Below are positions 50,291 through 58,567 of a stretch of 64,000 nt of DNA, in pieces. Every line of letters begins with the position of its first letter. The stretch's first letter is position 1. Origin of the DNA: Poindextera sp036494815 (GTDB lineage: Bacteria > Pseudomonadota > Alphaproteobacteria > Caulobacterales > Caulobacteraceae); NCBI GenBank assembly GCA_036494815.1, contig DASXNV010000032.1:124001-188000 (forward strand). The letters are read 5' to 3'. The position numbers and the translations under genes are program-made. The notes beneath the pieces were generated by a model, which was not told the origin of the DNA, made no database searches, and saw nothing but the letters and a program-made list of their open reading frames with translations.

Positions 50291-50373
50291 GGGGGCGGAT
50301 CGGCTTTCACGAGGCGAAGCGCCACCTTTTCGATGCAAGCGCGCAACTCCAAGCCCGATTATGCGTCGGGCGT

Positions 50374-50414
50374 GAAACAAATCGCCCCCGCAACCGTTTC
50401 AGTTGCGGGGGCGA
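50374..50414 (+). promoter_or_regulatory. EcfG/SigT-like promoter overlapping a 13-bp dyad
   Basis: GAAAC at 50374-50378, 16 bases, then CGTT at 50395-50398: one mismatch to the alphaproteobacterial general-stress consensus GGAAC-N16/17-CGTT. The spacer and start region coincide with a perfect dyad TCGCCCCCGCAAC / GTTGCGGGGGCGA (50382-50414, loop 7). It lies 27 bp before the ribosome site of the secreted protein at 50441. Confidence 0.5.
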
Positions 50415-50440
50415 ACGCCAAAAAAAAAGGAAACCCCACT

Positions 50441-50863
50441 ATGAAGCTCAAGACCCTCGTTGTCGGCGCGGCCGCGGCCGCCCTGGCTATCGCGCCTGCA
50501 GCCTTCGCTCAAAGCATGCCGGCTCGCGCCGGTTCGACCGCCGCCCAGCCTGCGCCAGGCGAGCCGATGGCCCCGCCGGCTAATCCGCCGGCCAGCACGG
50601 CGCCCAGCACCGCCGCGCCGATGGCGACCGATCCGCCTGCCTCGTCGTCCATGAGCACGGCGCCTTCAGCGAGCGCCAATGGCGCCGACACCTCGGCCAG
50701 TGCACCCGCCACGACGGGTTCGGACACCACCACCGGAACGACGACCGGCAAGACAAAGAAGCATAAGTCGTCCACCAGCACGGCGCCGAGTTCGACCACG
50801 ACGACAACGCCGAACGATTCCACAGGATCGACGGCGGCGCCGACGACCCCGCCGCAGAAATAA
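50441..50863 (+). CDS. Secreted Ser/Thr/Pro/Ala-rich low-complexity protein
   Basis: A 140-residue protein. MKLKTLVVGAAAAALAIAPA with AFAQ is a clear Sec signal peptide; the mature part is almost entirely Ala, Pro, Ser and Thr (GSDTTTGTTTGKTKKHKSS, STAPSSTTTTTPNDSTG) with no Cys or aromatic residues. AAAGGAAA precedes ATG 50441. Such disordered periplasmic proteins are frequent in Caulobacterales and lack known function. The sigma-like promoter upstream suggests stress induction. Confidence 0.75.
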   Translation: MKLKTLVVGAAAAALAIAPAAFAQSMPARAGSTAAQPAPGEPMAPPANPPASTAPSTAAPMATDPPASSSMSTAPSASANGADTSASAPATTGSDTTTGTTTGKTKKHKSSTSTAPSSTTTTTPNDSTGSTAAPTTPPQK

Positions 50864-50959
50864 TCTGCGAAGGTTAGACCCGACCAAAAAGCCCCGGCGG
50901 CCGGCGCGCCGACGGGGTTGGTCTTGGTGTCGACTAGCCTTAAATCGTCGCTGTCGCGC

Positions 50960-52627
50960 CTAGCGGCCGAACTTCTGGAACTTGATTCGGTGTGGGATCA
51001 GGCTGTCTGCGCCCAGGCGACGCTTCTTGTCTTCCTCATAGGCCTCGAAGTTACCTTCGAACCACTCAACGTGGCTGTCCCCCTCGAACGAGAGGATGTG
51101 GGTGGCCAGGCGGTCGAGGAACCAGCGGTCGTGGCTGATGACCACGGCGCAGCCGGCGAATTCCTCCAGGGCCTCTTCCAGGGCCTGCAGGGTCTCGATG
51201 TCCAGGTCGTTGGTCGGTTCGTCGAGCAGGATGACATTGCCGCCGGAGGCCAGGGTTCGGGCCAGGTGGACGCGGTTGCGCTCCCCGCCGGATAGCAGGC
51301 CGACCTTCTTCTGCTGATCGCCGCCCTTGAAGTTGAACCCGCCCACATAGGAGCGGCTGTTGATCTCGCGCCCGCCGACCTTCATCACGTCGGTGCCGCC
51401 GCTGATCTCCTGCCAGACGGTCTTGTTGGGATCCAGCGCATCGCGGCTCTGGTCCACATAGGCCAGCTTGACGGTGTCGCCCAGGCGGATAGAGCCGGCG
51501 TCGGGCTTCTCCGCCCCGGTGATCAGCTTGAACAGGGTCGACTTGCCGGCGCCATTGGGTCCGATGACGCCGACGATGCCGTTGGGCGGCAGCTTGAACG
51601 ACAGGCCCTTGAACAGGACCTTGTCGCCGTATTCCTTCTCCAGATTGTCGACCTCCAGCACCAGGTTGCCCAGGCGCGGGCCGTGCGGGATCTGGATGGT
51701 GGCGAAGTTCTGGGCCTGACGCGAATTCTCCTGCGCGCGCACCATTTCCTCATAGGACGCCAGGCGGGCCTTGGACTTGGCCTGGCGGGCCTTGGCGCCG
51801 GAGCGGACCCACTCCAGCTCCTTGGTCAGGGCGCGCTGGCGGGCGTCGCTTTCGCTCTGCTCCTGGACGACCCGCTTCTGCTTCTGCTCCAGCCAGCCGG
51901 AATAATTGCCCTCGTAAGGCACACCCTTGCCGCGATCGAGCTCCAGGGTCCACTTGGTCACCTGATCCAGGAAGTAACGGTCGTGGGTGACCAGGATCAC
52001 GCAGCCGGGAAAGGCTTCCAGGTGATGCTGCAGCCAAGCCACGGACTCGGCGTCCAGGTGGTTGGTGGGCTCGTCCAGGAGCAGCATGTCGGGCTTGGAG
52101 AGCAGCAGGCGGGCCAAGGCGATGCGGCGTTTTTCACCGCCCGACAGCTTGTCCACCGCCCAGTCGTTGGGCGAGCAGCGCAGGGCGTCCATGGCCATTT
52201 CGATCTTGCTGTCGATATCCCACAGGTCGCCGGCGTCGATCTTTTCCTGGAGGGCGTTCATCTCCTCCATCAGTTCGTCAGTATATTCCTCGCCCATCAG
52301 CCGGGCGACCTCGTTGTAGCGGTCGAAGATCTTCTTTTCCTCGCACCAGGCGATGACGTTTTCCCAGACGTTCAGGCTGTCATCTAGGTGAGGCTCCTGT
52401 TCCAGATAGCCCATCTTGGTGCCTTCGGCGGCCTTGGCCTCGCCGGAGAATTCCTTGTCCATGCCGGCCATGATCTTGAGCAGGGTCGACTTACCCGAGC
52501 CGTTGACCCCCACCACACCGATTTTGGCGTCGGAATAGAAGGACAGCCAGATGTTCTCGAACACCTTCTTGCCGCCGGGATAGGCCTTGGTGAGGCCCTG
52601 CATCTGAAAAATGAATTGTTGGGCCAT
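50960..52627 (-). CDS. ettA: Energy-dependent translational throttle protein EttA (ABC-F)
   Basis: A 555-residue ABC-F protein with two ATP cassettes: Walker A GVVGVNGSGKSTLLKIMAG (residue ~36) and GVIGPNGAGKSTLFKLITG (~350), signatures LSGGEKRRIALARLL and LSGGERNRVHLART, Walker B MLLLDEPTNHLDAESVAWL and VILLDEPTNDLDIETL. Start MAQQFIFQMQGLTKAYPGG is typical of EttA. It binds the ribosomal E site and tunes initiation by ATP level. Confidence 0.96.
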   Translation of the reverse strand: MAQQFIFQMQGLTKAYPGGKKVFENIWLSFYSDAKIGVVGVNGSGKSTLLKIMAGMDKEFSGEAKAAEGTKMGYLEQEPHLDDSLNVWENVIAWCEEKKIFDRYNEVARLMGEEYTDELMEEMNALQEKIDAGDLWDIDSKIEMAMDALRCSPNDWAVDKLSGGEKRRIALARLLLSKPDMLLLDEPTNHLDAESVAWLQHHLEAFPGCVILVTHDRYFLDQVTKWTLELDRGKGVPYEGNYSGWLEQKQKRVVQEQSESDARQRALTKELEWVRSGAKARQAKSKARLASYEEMVRAQENSRQAQNFATIQIPHGPRLGNLVLEVDNLEKEYGDKVLFKGLSFKLPPNGIVGVIGPNGAGKSTLFKLITGAEKPDAGSIRLGDTVKLAYVDQSRDALDPNKTVWQEISGGTDVMKVGGREINSRSYVGGFNFKGGDQQKKVGLLSGGERNRVHLARTLASGGNVILLDEPTNDLDIETLQALEEALEEFAGCAVVISHDRWFLDRLATHILSFEGDSHVEWFEGNFEAYEEDKKRRLGADSLIPHRIKFQKFGR

Positions 52628-52719
52628 GCGTCGGCTCAGGCTTTCGAAAAGCGAGGGAAAGGGGATGGGCGCGTTCTAGCGAAGCGCGGGGCGTGCGTCC
52701 ACGCCAAGGGATGCGATGG

Positions 52720-52744
52720 GCAACCCATCTTGGCGGGAGGCGTT
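52720..52744 (+). promoter_or_regulatory. EcfG/SigT-like promoter for csbD
   Basis: GCAAC at 52720-52724, exactly 16 bases, then CGTT at 52741-52744, about 48 bp before the csbD start. This differs from GGAAC-N16-CGTT at one position. CsbD proteins are classical stress genes, which supports the assignment. Confidence 0.5.
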
Positions 52745-52791
52745 CATTTCCCGACGGCGAATGATCGCCCGGACATCAGGAGACTGTCATC

Positions 52792-52971
52792 ATGGACAAG
52801 AACCGCATCGATGGCGCGGCCAAGGAAGTCAAGGGTTCCGCCAAGGAAGCCATGAGCAAACTCACCGGCGACAAGGCCGGCCAGGCGGCCGGCGCCGCTG
52901 AAAAGGCGGTCGGCAAGACCCAGCGCAAGGCCGGCGAAGCCCTCGACAAGGCCCACAAAGCCATAGGCTGA
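52792..52971 (+). CDS. CsbD-like stress-response protein
   Basis: A 59-residue protein: MDKNRIDGAAKEVKGSAKEA, then MSKLTGDKAGQAAGAAEKAV and GKTQRKAGEALDKAHKAIG. NxIxGxAKExKG is the CsbD signature. It is small, highly charged and helical; in other bacteria it accumulates under general stress. AGGAGA lies upstream of ATG 52792. Divergent from ettA. Confidence 0.93.
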   Translation: MDKNRIDGAAKEVKGSAKEAMSKLTGDKAGQAAGAAEKAVGKTQRKAGEALDKAHKAIG

Positions 52972-53047
52972 TTTCGGCATAGTTCAGGGTTTAAGGTGCA
53001 AGCGCCGCGCGGCTCGTTCGTGCGGCGTTTGCGTTTTGGGTTGGCTT

Positions 53048-53701
53048 TCAGGCCGCCGAGACCGCGGCCATAAACGCGCCCAGCAGATCCGGGTCCAGCG
53101 CGCCGGTTGACCGAACGCCGCTGCAAAGATCGACGCCGAAGGGGCGAACCCGATCTATGGCCTGGCTGACATTGTCCGCATTCAGACCGCCGGCCAGAAA
53201 CACAGGCCGGTCGACCGCCTTCACGATCCGCTGGCTGATCGACCAGTCGTGCGGCTGTCCGACGCCGCCTAGCAAGGGGATGGCGGCGGAGGGGCGGCCA
53301 GAATCCAACAGCAGGGCGTCGGCGGTTTCGGCATAGGCTCGCGCCAAGTCGATGGCGTTGTCATCTTCCACATGGATCACCTGCACGATGCGAAGGCCGG
53401 GCCTCAAACTACGCAAAGCGATGAGCGCCGACACCGGCAGATGGCGGACCAGCTGCACGGTGCGCACGCGCGCCTGCTGGATCTGCGCCGCCAGGGCTTC
53501 GGCATCCTCCAGGGCCGTCAGCAGCCAGGCGTCCAAGGGCGGTAGGGTCCAGTCGGCGATCAGGCGCACTGTGGCGTCGTCGATCACTCCCGGTCCCGAG
53601 GGCATGGCCGAAACCAGGCCGATGGCGTCGGCGCCGGCGGCCAACGCCATGCGCGCCTCGGCGATGGACGCCATGCAGCAAATTTTTACACGTGTGCGCA
53701 C
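53048..53701 (-). CDS. TrpF-like phosphoribosylanthranilate isomerase homologue
   Basis: A 217-residue (beta/alpha)8 protein: VKICCMASIAEARMALAAGA with the catalytic Cys, GLVSAMPSGPGVIDD, ADALLLDSGR (second catalytic Asp), PVFLAGGLNADNVSQAI and GVDLCSGVRSTGALD. These are TrpF landmarks, but KICC instead of KICG and VSAMPSG instead of VFYPKSPR are unusual, and no trp gene is near. It may be an orphan paralog with another sugar-phosphate role. GTG start at 53701, 15 bp after the GST stop. Confidence 0.8.
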   Translation of the reverse strand: MRTRVKICCMASIAEARMALAAGADAIGLVSAMPSGPGVIDDATVRLIADWTLPPLDAWLLTALEDAEALAAQIQQARVRTVQLVRHLPVSALIALRSLRPGLRIVQVIHVEDDNAIDLARAYAETADALLLDSGRPSAAIPLLGGVGQPHDWSISQRIVKAVDRPVFLAGGLNADNVSQAIDRVRPFGVDLCSGVRSTGALDPDLLGAFMAAVSAA

Positions 53702-53716
53702 GGGCGATTTCCGAGA

Positions 53717-54352
53717 TCAGGCGAGCATGGGCGCCATGTCGGGATCACCCTTGGCCATGGCGCTGCGATAGGCGGGGCGCTCACCGATGCGCTGCAGATA
53801 GGCGCGGATATTGGGATAGGGGCCAAGGTCGCGCGGGATGAAGGCGCGCATGGTGGTGAAGGAGAACACCATCATGATGTCGGCGGCGGTGAACTCGTAG
53901 CCCGCGAAATAGGCCGCCTCGCCCAGGCGGGCTTCCGACATGGCGAAGGCGCGGTCGGCTCGGGCCGAGACGAAGGCCTTGGCGTCGCCAGAGGCGCCCA
54001 GCATGCCGGCGACCAGTTCCAGCATGGCGCTGGCCACCAGGGAGCCGTTGGCGAAGTGAAACCAGAACAGATAGTCGGCGAAGTTGGCCGCATCCGGGGA
54101 AACGGTCAGCCGGCCCTGGCCGTACTTGGCCAAGAGGTAGTCGACGATGGCGCCGGACTCGGCCATCACCACCTCGCCGTCGGCGATCACCGGCGCTGTG
54201 CCTAGGGGATGCAGCGCCTTGTAGTCGGCCGGGGCCAAGCGCGAGACCGGGTCGCGGTCATAGCGCACCAGCCGGTAGTCGACGCCCAGCTCCTCGCACA
54301 GCCAGACCACCCGTTCCGACTGTGAGACGCCCAGATGGTGGACGGTGAGCAT
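53717..54352 (-). CDS. Glutathione S-transferase
   Basis: A 211-residue GST. N-terminal thioredoxin fold: LTVHHLGVSQSERVVWLCEE, LGTAPVIADGEVVMAESGAI (cis-Pro and Glu-Ser), then the helical domain YFAGYEFTAADIMMVFSF. The catalytic residue is likely Ser10. AAGGAT precedes ATG 54352. The frame is open upstream, across a strong hairpin, into the acyl-CoA dehydrogenase. Confidence 0.94.
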   Translation of the reverse strand: MLTVHHLGVSQSERVVWLCEELGVDYRLVRYDRDPVSRLAPADYKALHPLGTAPVIADGEVVMAESGAIVDYLLAKYGQGRLTVSPDAANFADYLFWFHFANGSLVASAMLELVAGMLGASGDAKAFVSARADRAFAMSEARLGEAAYFAGYEFTAADIMMVFSFTTMRAFIPRDLGPYPNIRAYLQRIGERPAYRSAMAKGDPDMAPMLA

Positions 54353-54380
54353 GACTGGATATCCTTCGGCGAACCTGTTT

Positions 54381-54413
54381 GCTGGTGCGGGACCGTGAAG
54401 GTCCCGCACCAGC
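54381..54413. terminator. 14-bp perfect hairpin between acyl-CoA dehydrogenase and GST
   Basis: GCTGGTGCGGGACC / GGTCCCGCACCAGC with loop GTGAA, no mismatch. On the minus (transcript) strand no U tract follows. It is therefore a better candidate for RNA processing or partial attenuation than for a complete terminator. Confidence 0.5.
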
Positions 54414-54416
54414 TGT

Positions 54417-55637
54417 CTATCGTCCGATCGGTGTGTCCTTGAATGCGATATCCTTGTCCACCCGGATATCGCCGGGCAGGCCCAGGACACGTTCGGCGAT
54501 GATGTTCTTGAGGATCTCGTCGGTGCCACCGGCGATGCGCAGGCCGGGCGCCCACATCAACGAGCCTTGGAACGCCGCCTCCATGGGGGCCAGGGCCGGA
54601 TCGACGATGATCCCATACTGATCCTCCAGCTCCACGGCGCTATTGCTCAGCTCCTGCAGCTGGTTGGCCGAGATGATCTTGCCGATCGAGCTCTCCGGCC
54701 CTGGGGTCTGGCCGCGCGACAGGGCGGTCATGGTGCGGAAGCGGGTATATTTCAGCCCCTCGGCCTGGACGTACCAGTCGGCCAGCTTCTCGCGGAAGGC
54801 CTGGTCGGCGAGCGCCGTGCCGGTCTCGGTCTGAAGAGTGCGGGCGAGGGAGAGGATCTCCGCATAGTTCGGCCCCGAGGAGCCGCCCACTGCGAGGCGC
54901 TCGTTCATCAGGGTGACCAGGGCGACGCGCCAGCCGTCGTCCACCGGGCCCAGCCGCTGCCTGTCCTTGAGGCGCACGTCGGTGAAATAGACCTCGTTGA
55001 AATCCGAGGCCCCCGACATCTGGTGGATCGGCCGCACCTCGACGCCCGGCGCCTTCATGTCCAGCCAGAACATGGTCAGGCCCTTGTGCTTGGGCGCGTC
55101 GGAATTGGTGCGCACAAGGACGATGCCGAAGTCGCAATAGTGGGCGCCCGAGGTCCAGACTTTCTGGCCGTTGATCACCCAGTCGTCGCCATCCTTGACC
55201 GCGCGGGTGCGCAGGCCGGCCACGTCCGAGCCGCCGGCCGGTTCGGAGAATAGCTGGCACCAGATCTCCTCGCCGCGCACGGCGGGGCCGACGAAGCGCT
55301 TTTTGGTGTCCTCGTCGGCGAAGGCCATCACCGTGGGTACGCACATGCCCAGGCCGATCTGGAAGAATCCGTAGGCGACGCCGAACTTGGCCTCCTCCTG
55401 GCCGAAGATCACTGACTGCATGGGGGTGCCCCCGCCTCCGCCCCATTCCTTGGGCCAGGTGATCTGGGCGTAGCCAGCGGCCGCCTTCTTGGCCTGCCAG
55501 GCCTTGGCCGCAGTCATCAGGTCGGCGTGGCGCAGGGGCGCGCCGCGTGACGGGGTGGGCTCCGGCGCATTGGCGGTGAGCCACTCGCGAGCCTTGGTGC
55601 GGAATTCGGCTTCTTCGGGAGAGTCGTTGAAATCCAT
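54417..55637 (-). CDS. Acyl-CoA dehydrogenase
   Basis: A 406-residue flavoprotein: ITWPKEWGGGG, WCQLFSEPAGGSDVAGLRTR, INGQKVWTSGAHYCDFGIV, and C-terminal RIAGGTDEILKNIIAERVLG with the usual Gly-x-Thr-Asp-Glu. ATG 55637 follows AAGGA. It is paired with a second, different acyl-CoA dehydrogenase 19 bp upstream. Paired FadE-type genes often give heteromeric enzymes acting on bulky or sterol-like acyl-CoAs; that is inference. Confidence 0.92.
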   Translation of the reverse strand: MDFNDSPEEAEFRTKAREWLTANAPEPTPSRGAPLRHADLMTAAKAWQAKKAAAGYAQITWPKEWGGGGGTPMQSVIFGQEEAKFGVAYGFFQIGLGMCVPTVMAFADEDTKKRFVGPAVRGEEIWCQLFSEPAGGSDVAGLRTRAVKDGDDWVINGQKVWTSGAHYCDFGIVLVRTNSDAPKHKGLTMFWLDMKAPGVEVRPIHQMSGASDFNEVYFTDVRLKDRQRLGPVDDGWRVALVTLMNERLAVGGSSGPNYAEILSLARTLQTETGTALADQAFREKLADWYVQAEGLKYTRFRTMTALSRGQTPGPESSIGKIISANQLQELSNSAVELEDQYGIIVDPALAPMEAAFQGSLMWAPGLRIAGGTDEILKNIIAERVLGLPGDIRVDKDIAFKDTPIGR

Positions 55638-55656
55638 GGTCTGAAATCCTTGCCGA

Positions 55657-56772
55657 TCAGGCCGCGTTACGACGTTCGAGCTGGCGCACCAGCCGTTCTT
55701 TCCAGACCCGGGGCGCGCCGGCCACCAGGGACAGTTGCCGGGAGCGGCGGTAATAGAGGTGGCAGTCCACATCCCAGGTGAAGCCCATGCCACCATGGGT
55801 CTGGACATTTTCCTTGGAGGCGAACCAGAAGGCTTCGGAGGAGGCCACCCGCGCCGCCGCGGCCGCCAGGGGCAGTTCGGCCGCCTCGGCGTTGAGCGCC
55901 CACGCGCCATAATAGGCGTTGGAGCGGGCCAGTTCGTTCTTCACATAGATATCGGCTAGCTTGTGCTTGATCGCCTGATAGCTGGCGATCACCCGGCCGA
56001 ACGCATAGCGCTCCAGAGCATAGGCCTTGGCCATTTCCAGTGAGCGATCAGCGCCGCCCAGCTGTTCGAAGGCCAAAAGCACCGCCGCCCGGTCCATCAC
56101 CGCCTCGGTCAGGGCGAAACCTTCGCCGGCCCCGCCCAGCCGCTCGGCCACGGCGCCGTTGAAGCTCAGCTTGGCCACGCCGCGGGTGGGGTCGAGGGTC
56201 TTCAGGGTCTCGCGGGTGACGCCTTCGCCCTTGAGATTGACGATGAACAGGCCCGGCTGGCCGTTCTCCTTGGCCAGGACCACCGCCACGTCGGCGATGT
56301 CGCCATCGGTCACCGGGATCTTGACCCCGGTCAGCCTGCCGTTCTCGACCTTGGCCTGCAGGGTGGTCGGTGAGATCGCCCCGGGCCCTTCCGAGGTGGC
56401 GAAGCAGCCGATTTCATGGCCCTCGGCGATCCTGGGCAGCCAGGCGGCCTTTTGCGCATCCGAGCCAGCCAGCATCAGGGCCTCGGCCAGGAAATAGACG
56501 GTGGAGGCGAAGGGGATGGGCGCGCAGACCCGGCCCAACTCCTCGGCGATGGCGCACAGCTCGATGCGCCCCAGGCCCAAGCCGCCAAATTCCTCGGGGA
56601 TGGCCGCACCCAGCCAGCCCTGCTCGGCGACGCCCTTCCACAGGGCCGCGTCATGGCTCTTGTCCGGATCGTCCAGCACCGCGCGGACCGCGGCCACGGT
56701 GCAGCGCGCCTCGAGGAACTTGCGCGCCTCGGTCTTGAGAAACTTCTGGTCGTCGGTGTAGTCGAAATTCAT
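55657..56772 (-). CDS. Acyl-CoA dehydrogenase (second subunit-like)
   Basis: A 371-residue protein with the fold markers IPEEFGGLGLGRIELCAIAE, VMDRAAVLLAFEQLGGADR, FGRVIASYQAIKHKLADIYV and MGFTWDVDCHLYYRRS. It is shorter than the classical enzyme and lacks the clear SEP-x-GSD flavin loop, reading CFATSEGPGAISP instead, as in the partner subunits of paired dehydrogenases. GGGAGG precedes ATG 56772; the next dehydrogenase starts 19 bp after it. Confidence 0.9.
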   Translation of the reverse strand: MNFDYTDDQKFLKTEARKFLEARCTVAAVRAVLDDPDKSHDAALWKGVAEQGWLGAAIPEEFGGLGLGRIELCAIAEELGRVCAPIPFASTVYFLAEALMLAGSDAQKAAWLPRIAEGHEIGCFATSEGPGAISPTTLQAKVENGRLTGVKIPVTDGDIADVAVVLAKENGQPGLFIVNLKGEGVTRETLKTLDPTRGVAKLSFNGAVAERLGGAGEGFALTEAVMDRAAVLLAFEQLGGADRSLEMAKAYALERYAFGRVIASYQAIKHKLADIYVKNELARSNAYYGAWALNAEAAELPLAAAAARVASSEAFWFASKENVQTHGGMGFTWDVDCHLYYRRSRQLSLVAGAPRVWKERLVRQLERRNAA

Positions 56773-56909
56773 CTGGTGCGCCTCCCGACGCGGCCTTGTT
56801 CCCGGTTTTGCCGCCAGGATACTCGGCTTTCCGCGCGGGGAAAGATTGACCTCGCGTCAATGATTTTCATTCACCCTCAGGGGATTGGTTTCACTGACCG
56901 CGAGCGCCC

Positions 56910-57479
56910 ATGGCCAAGGCCCAGTTTCACCGCAACCAGAAGGTCTGGGTCGAGAGCGTCGGCGCCTGGGCGGTGATCGAAAAGCTCGTGCCCATCTGGG
57001 CCAAGGGCTTCGACGAGCCCGTGCGCATCCTCTACGAGGTAGGCCTGGGCCGGGAATTCCTGGCCAACGAGCTGCGCGCCGAGGACAAGGCCGAGATCGA
57101 GGTGGGCGGCGACGACGGCTCGCGCTGGCGCCTCTTGCGGGCGCGCAACAAGTGGCAGGCGCCTGAAGACTGCGGCCACCATCCTTATCCGGGCACCTTC
57201 CCGGTGGTTGTCACCGACGCCACCGACTGGGGTGGCTGGCGCACGCCCGGGGCCGAATATGACCGCGACCCGCGCAAGATCGAACACCAGGCCCGCCTGA
57301 TCACCGCCGCCCCGCGCCTGCTGGGACTAGCCCGCGAACTGATGGCCCTGGTGGCCGATTCCGACGACGATGCGCCGGCCCCGATCCGCCGCCTAGCCCA
57401 GGAGGCCTCGGCCATCGAACGCTATCTGAACGAGATCCCAGCCGCGCCGGAGGCCTTGCAGGCCCAGGCGGCGGAGTAG
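56910..57479 (+). CDS. Conserved hypothetical protein
   Basis: A 189-residue protein: MAKAQFHRNQKVWVESVGAW, then AVIEKLVPIWAKGFDEPVRI, followed by acidic and Trp-rich segments (TDWGGWRTPGAEYDRDP) and a helical tail. An SH3-like barrel is plausible for residues 8-60 (YEVGLGREFLANEL). No signal peptide. I do not recognise a function; the N-terminus looks like a lineage-conserved family. It is divergent from the acyl-CoA dehydrogenase. Confidence 0.75.
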   Translation: MAKAQFHRNQKVWVESVGAWAVIEKLVPIWAKGFDEPVRILYEVGLGREFLANELRAEDKAEIEVGGDDGSRWRLLRARNKWQAPEDCGHHPYPGTFPVVVTDATDWGGWRTPGAEYDRDPRKIEHQARLITAAPRLLGLARELMALVADSDDDAPAPIRRLAQEASAIERYLNEIPAAPEALQAQAAE

Positions 57480-57675
57480 GGAAATATAGGCTCGTCACCG
57501 CTGGACAGCCGTGGCTTCGTCTCAGGCTTCCAAGGGCCGGAGGAAATCGGCCACCTTGAACGGCCTGGTCATTTGCGCCTGAAAGCGGCTAGACCGGGCC
57601 CTGCGGCGCAGGCCAGCGTCTCGCCACGCCAATCGGTGTGTCCCGTGATCGGCTGGTCAATATTTTCCGATGGAT

Positions 57676-58104
57676 TCATTGGACCATTGCCTCGAATTCC
57701 GGCCCGGCCAAAACCCGCTCCAGGTTTCCAAAGAATTTCTGCCAACCGTACTTGGCCCCCTGGTAGGCCTGCTCCTGATCCGACCGAAAGCCCGCCTGCT
57801 CCATGCGCAGATGGGTCCCCGTGTTCGATGGGGTGAGCGTCCAGGTTACGACGCTCTCGAGGCCCATGGCCGCCCAAGTGTAGGTCAGAGTCTTGTTTGG
57901 CTCGACCGCCAGGACCTGGCAATCGACAGCGCCCCAGTCTCCACGAAGATTGAAACGGTGGTCGACGACAGGCTTGAAGTCGTTCTTCATGAGCCACTCC
58001 TCGATGAGGTGTGGTTGCGTGAGCGCGCGCCAGATCTTTTCCGGGGGAAAGGGCACATCCCGTTCGACCACCACGGAGCGTATTTCGGTCGCAGTATCGG
58101 TCAT
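57676..58104 (-). CDS. SRPBCC (AHSA1-like) domain protein
   Basis: A 142-residue START/AHSA1-type protein: VVVERDVPFPPEKIWRALTQ, EEWLMKNDFKPVVDHRFN, VVTWTLTPSNTGTHLRM. These bind hydrophobic ligands and are often encoded next to an ArsR regulator, as here (4-bp overlap at 58101-58104). The ligand is unknown. Confidence 0.92.
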   Translation of the reverse strand: MTDTATEIRSVVVERDVPFPPEKIWRALTQPHLIEEWLMKNDFKPVVDHRFNLRGDWGAVDCQVLAVEPNKTLTYTWAAMGLESVVTWTLTPSNTGTHLRMEQAGFRSDQEQAYQGAKYGWQKFFGNLERVLAGPEFEAMVQ

Positions 58105-58424
58105 TGATCCATCCTTTTGAGTATGTCTTCCAGGGCGTCGAACCGGCTCTCCCAGAAGCCGGCCATCTGGTTCGTCCAGTCGATCAGCGGGGCCAAGGCT
58201 ACGAGCTGCGCGCTATAGTGGGTTTGACGGCCCTCCGGTCGGTCGCGCACCAGTCCGGCCTGTTTCAGGATCCCCAGATGCTTCGAGACCGCCGGCTGCG
58301 AGACCCCAGCCCGCGCCGTCAGGGCCGCGACTGTCTGCTCTCCTTCGCGGCACAAACGCTCGAAGAGAGCTCGTCGCGTCGGATCGGCGAGCGTTCTGAA
58401 CAGCACGTCATGTTCGTGTGGCAT
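58101..58424 (-). CDS. ArsR-family transcriptional regulator
   Basis: A 107-residue winged-helix protein: RTLADPTRRALFERLCREGE, LTARAGVSQPAVSKHLGILK, GLVRDRPEGRQTHYSAQL. There are no metal cysteines, so it is of the non-metal type that partners SRPBCC proteins. It is transcribed first, the SRPBCC gene second. A 7-bp dyad upstream may be the operator. Confidence 0.93.
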   Translation of the reverse strand: MPHEHDVLFRTLADPTRRALFERLCREGEQTVAALTARAGVSQPAVSKHLGILKQAGLVRDRPEGRQTHYSAQLVALAPLIDWTNQMAGFWESRFDALEDILKRMDQ

Positions 58425-58441
58425 TTAGATGTATAACTCTC

Positions 58442-58466
58442 TGGTTATTGATTTTATCCATAACCA
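58442..58466. promoter_or_regulatory. Inverted repeat upstream of arsR-SRPBCC
   Basis: TGGTTAT, 11 bases, ATAACCA, exact, 18 bp before the ArsR start and in the only AT-rich stretch of that gap. Position and symmetry suit an ArsR autoregulatory operator. Confidence 0.45.
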
Positions 58467-58567
58467 ACGGGATATGCGTGAGTCAAGTGAGGACAGCGGG
58501 CGCGCCAGCAGTTCAAATCCCCCGTCACCCCACGCCCCCGCTGGCGCCGGCCGCCGCCCGTGGCTAA

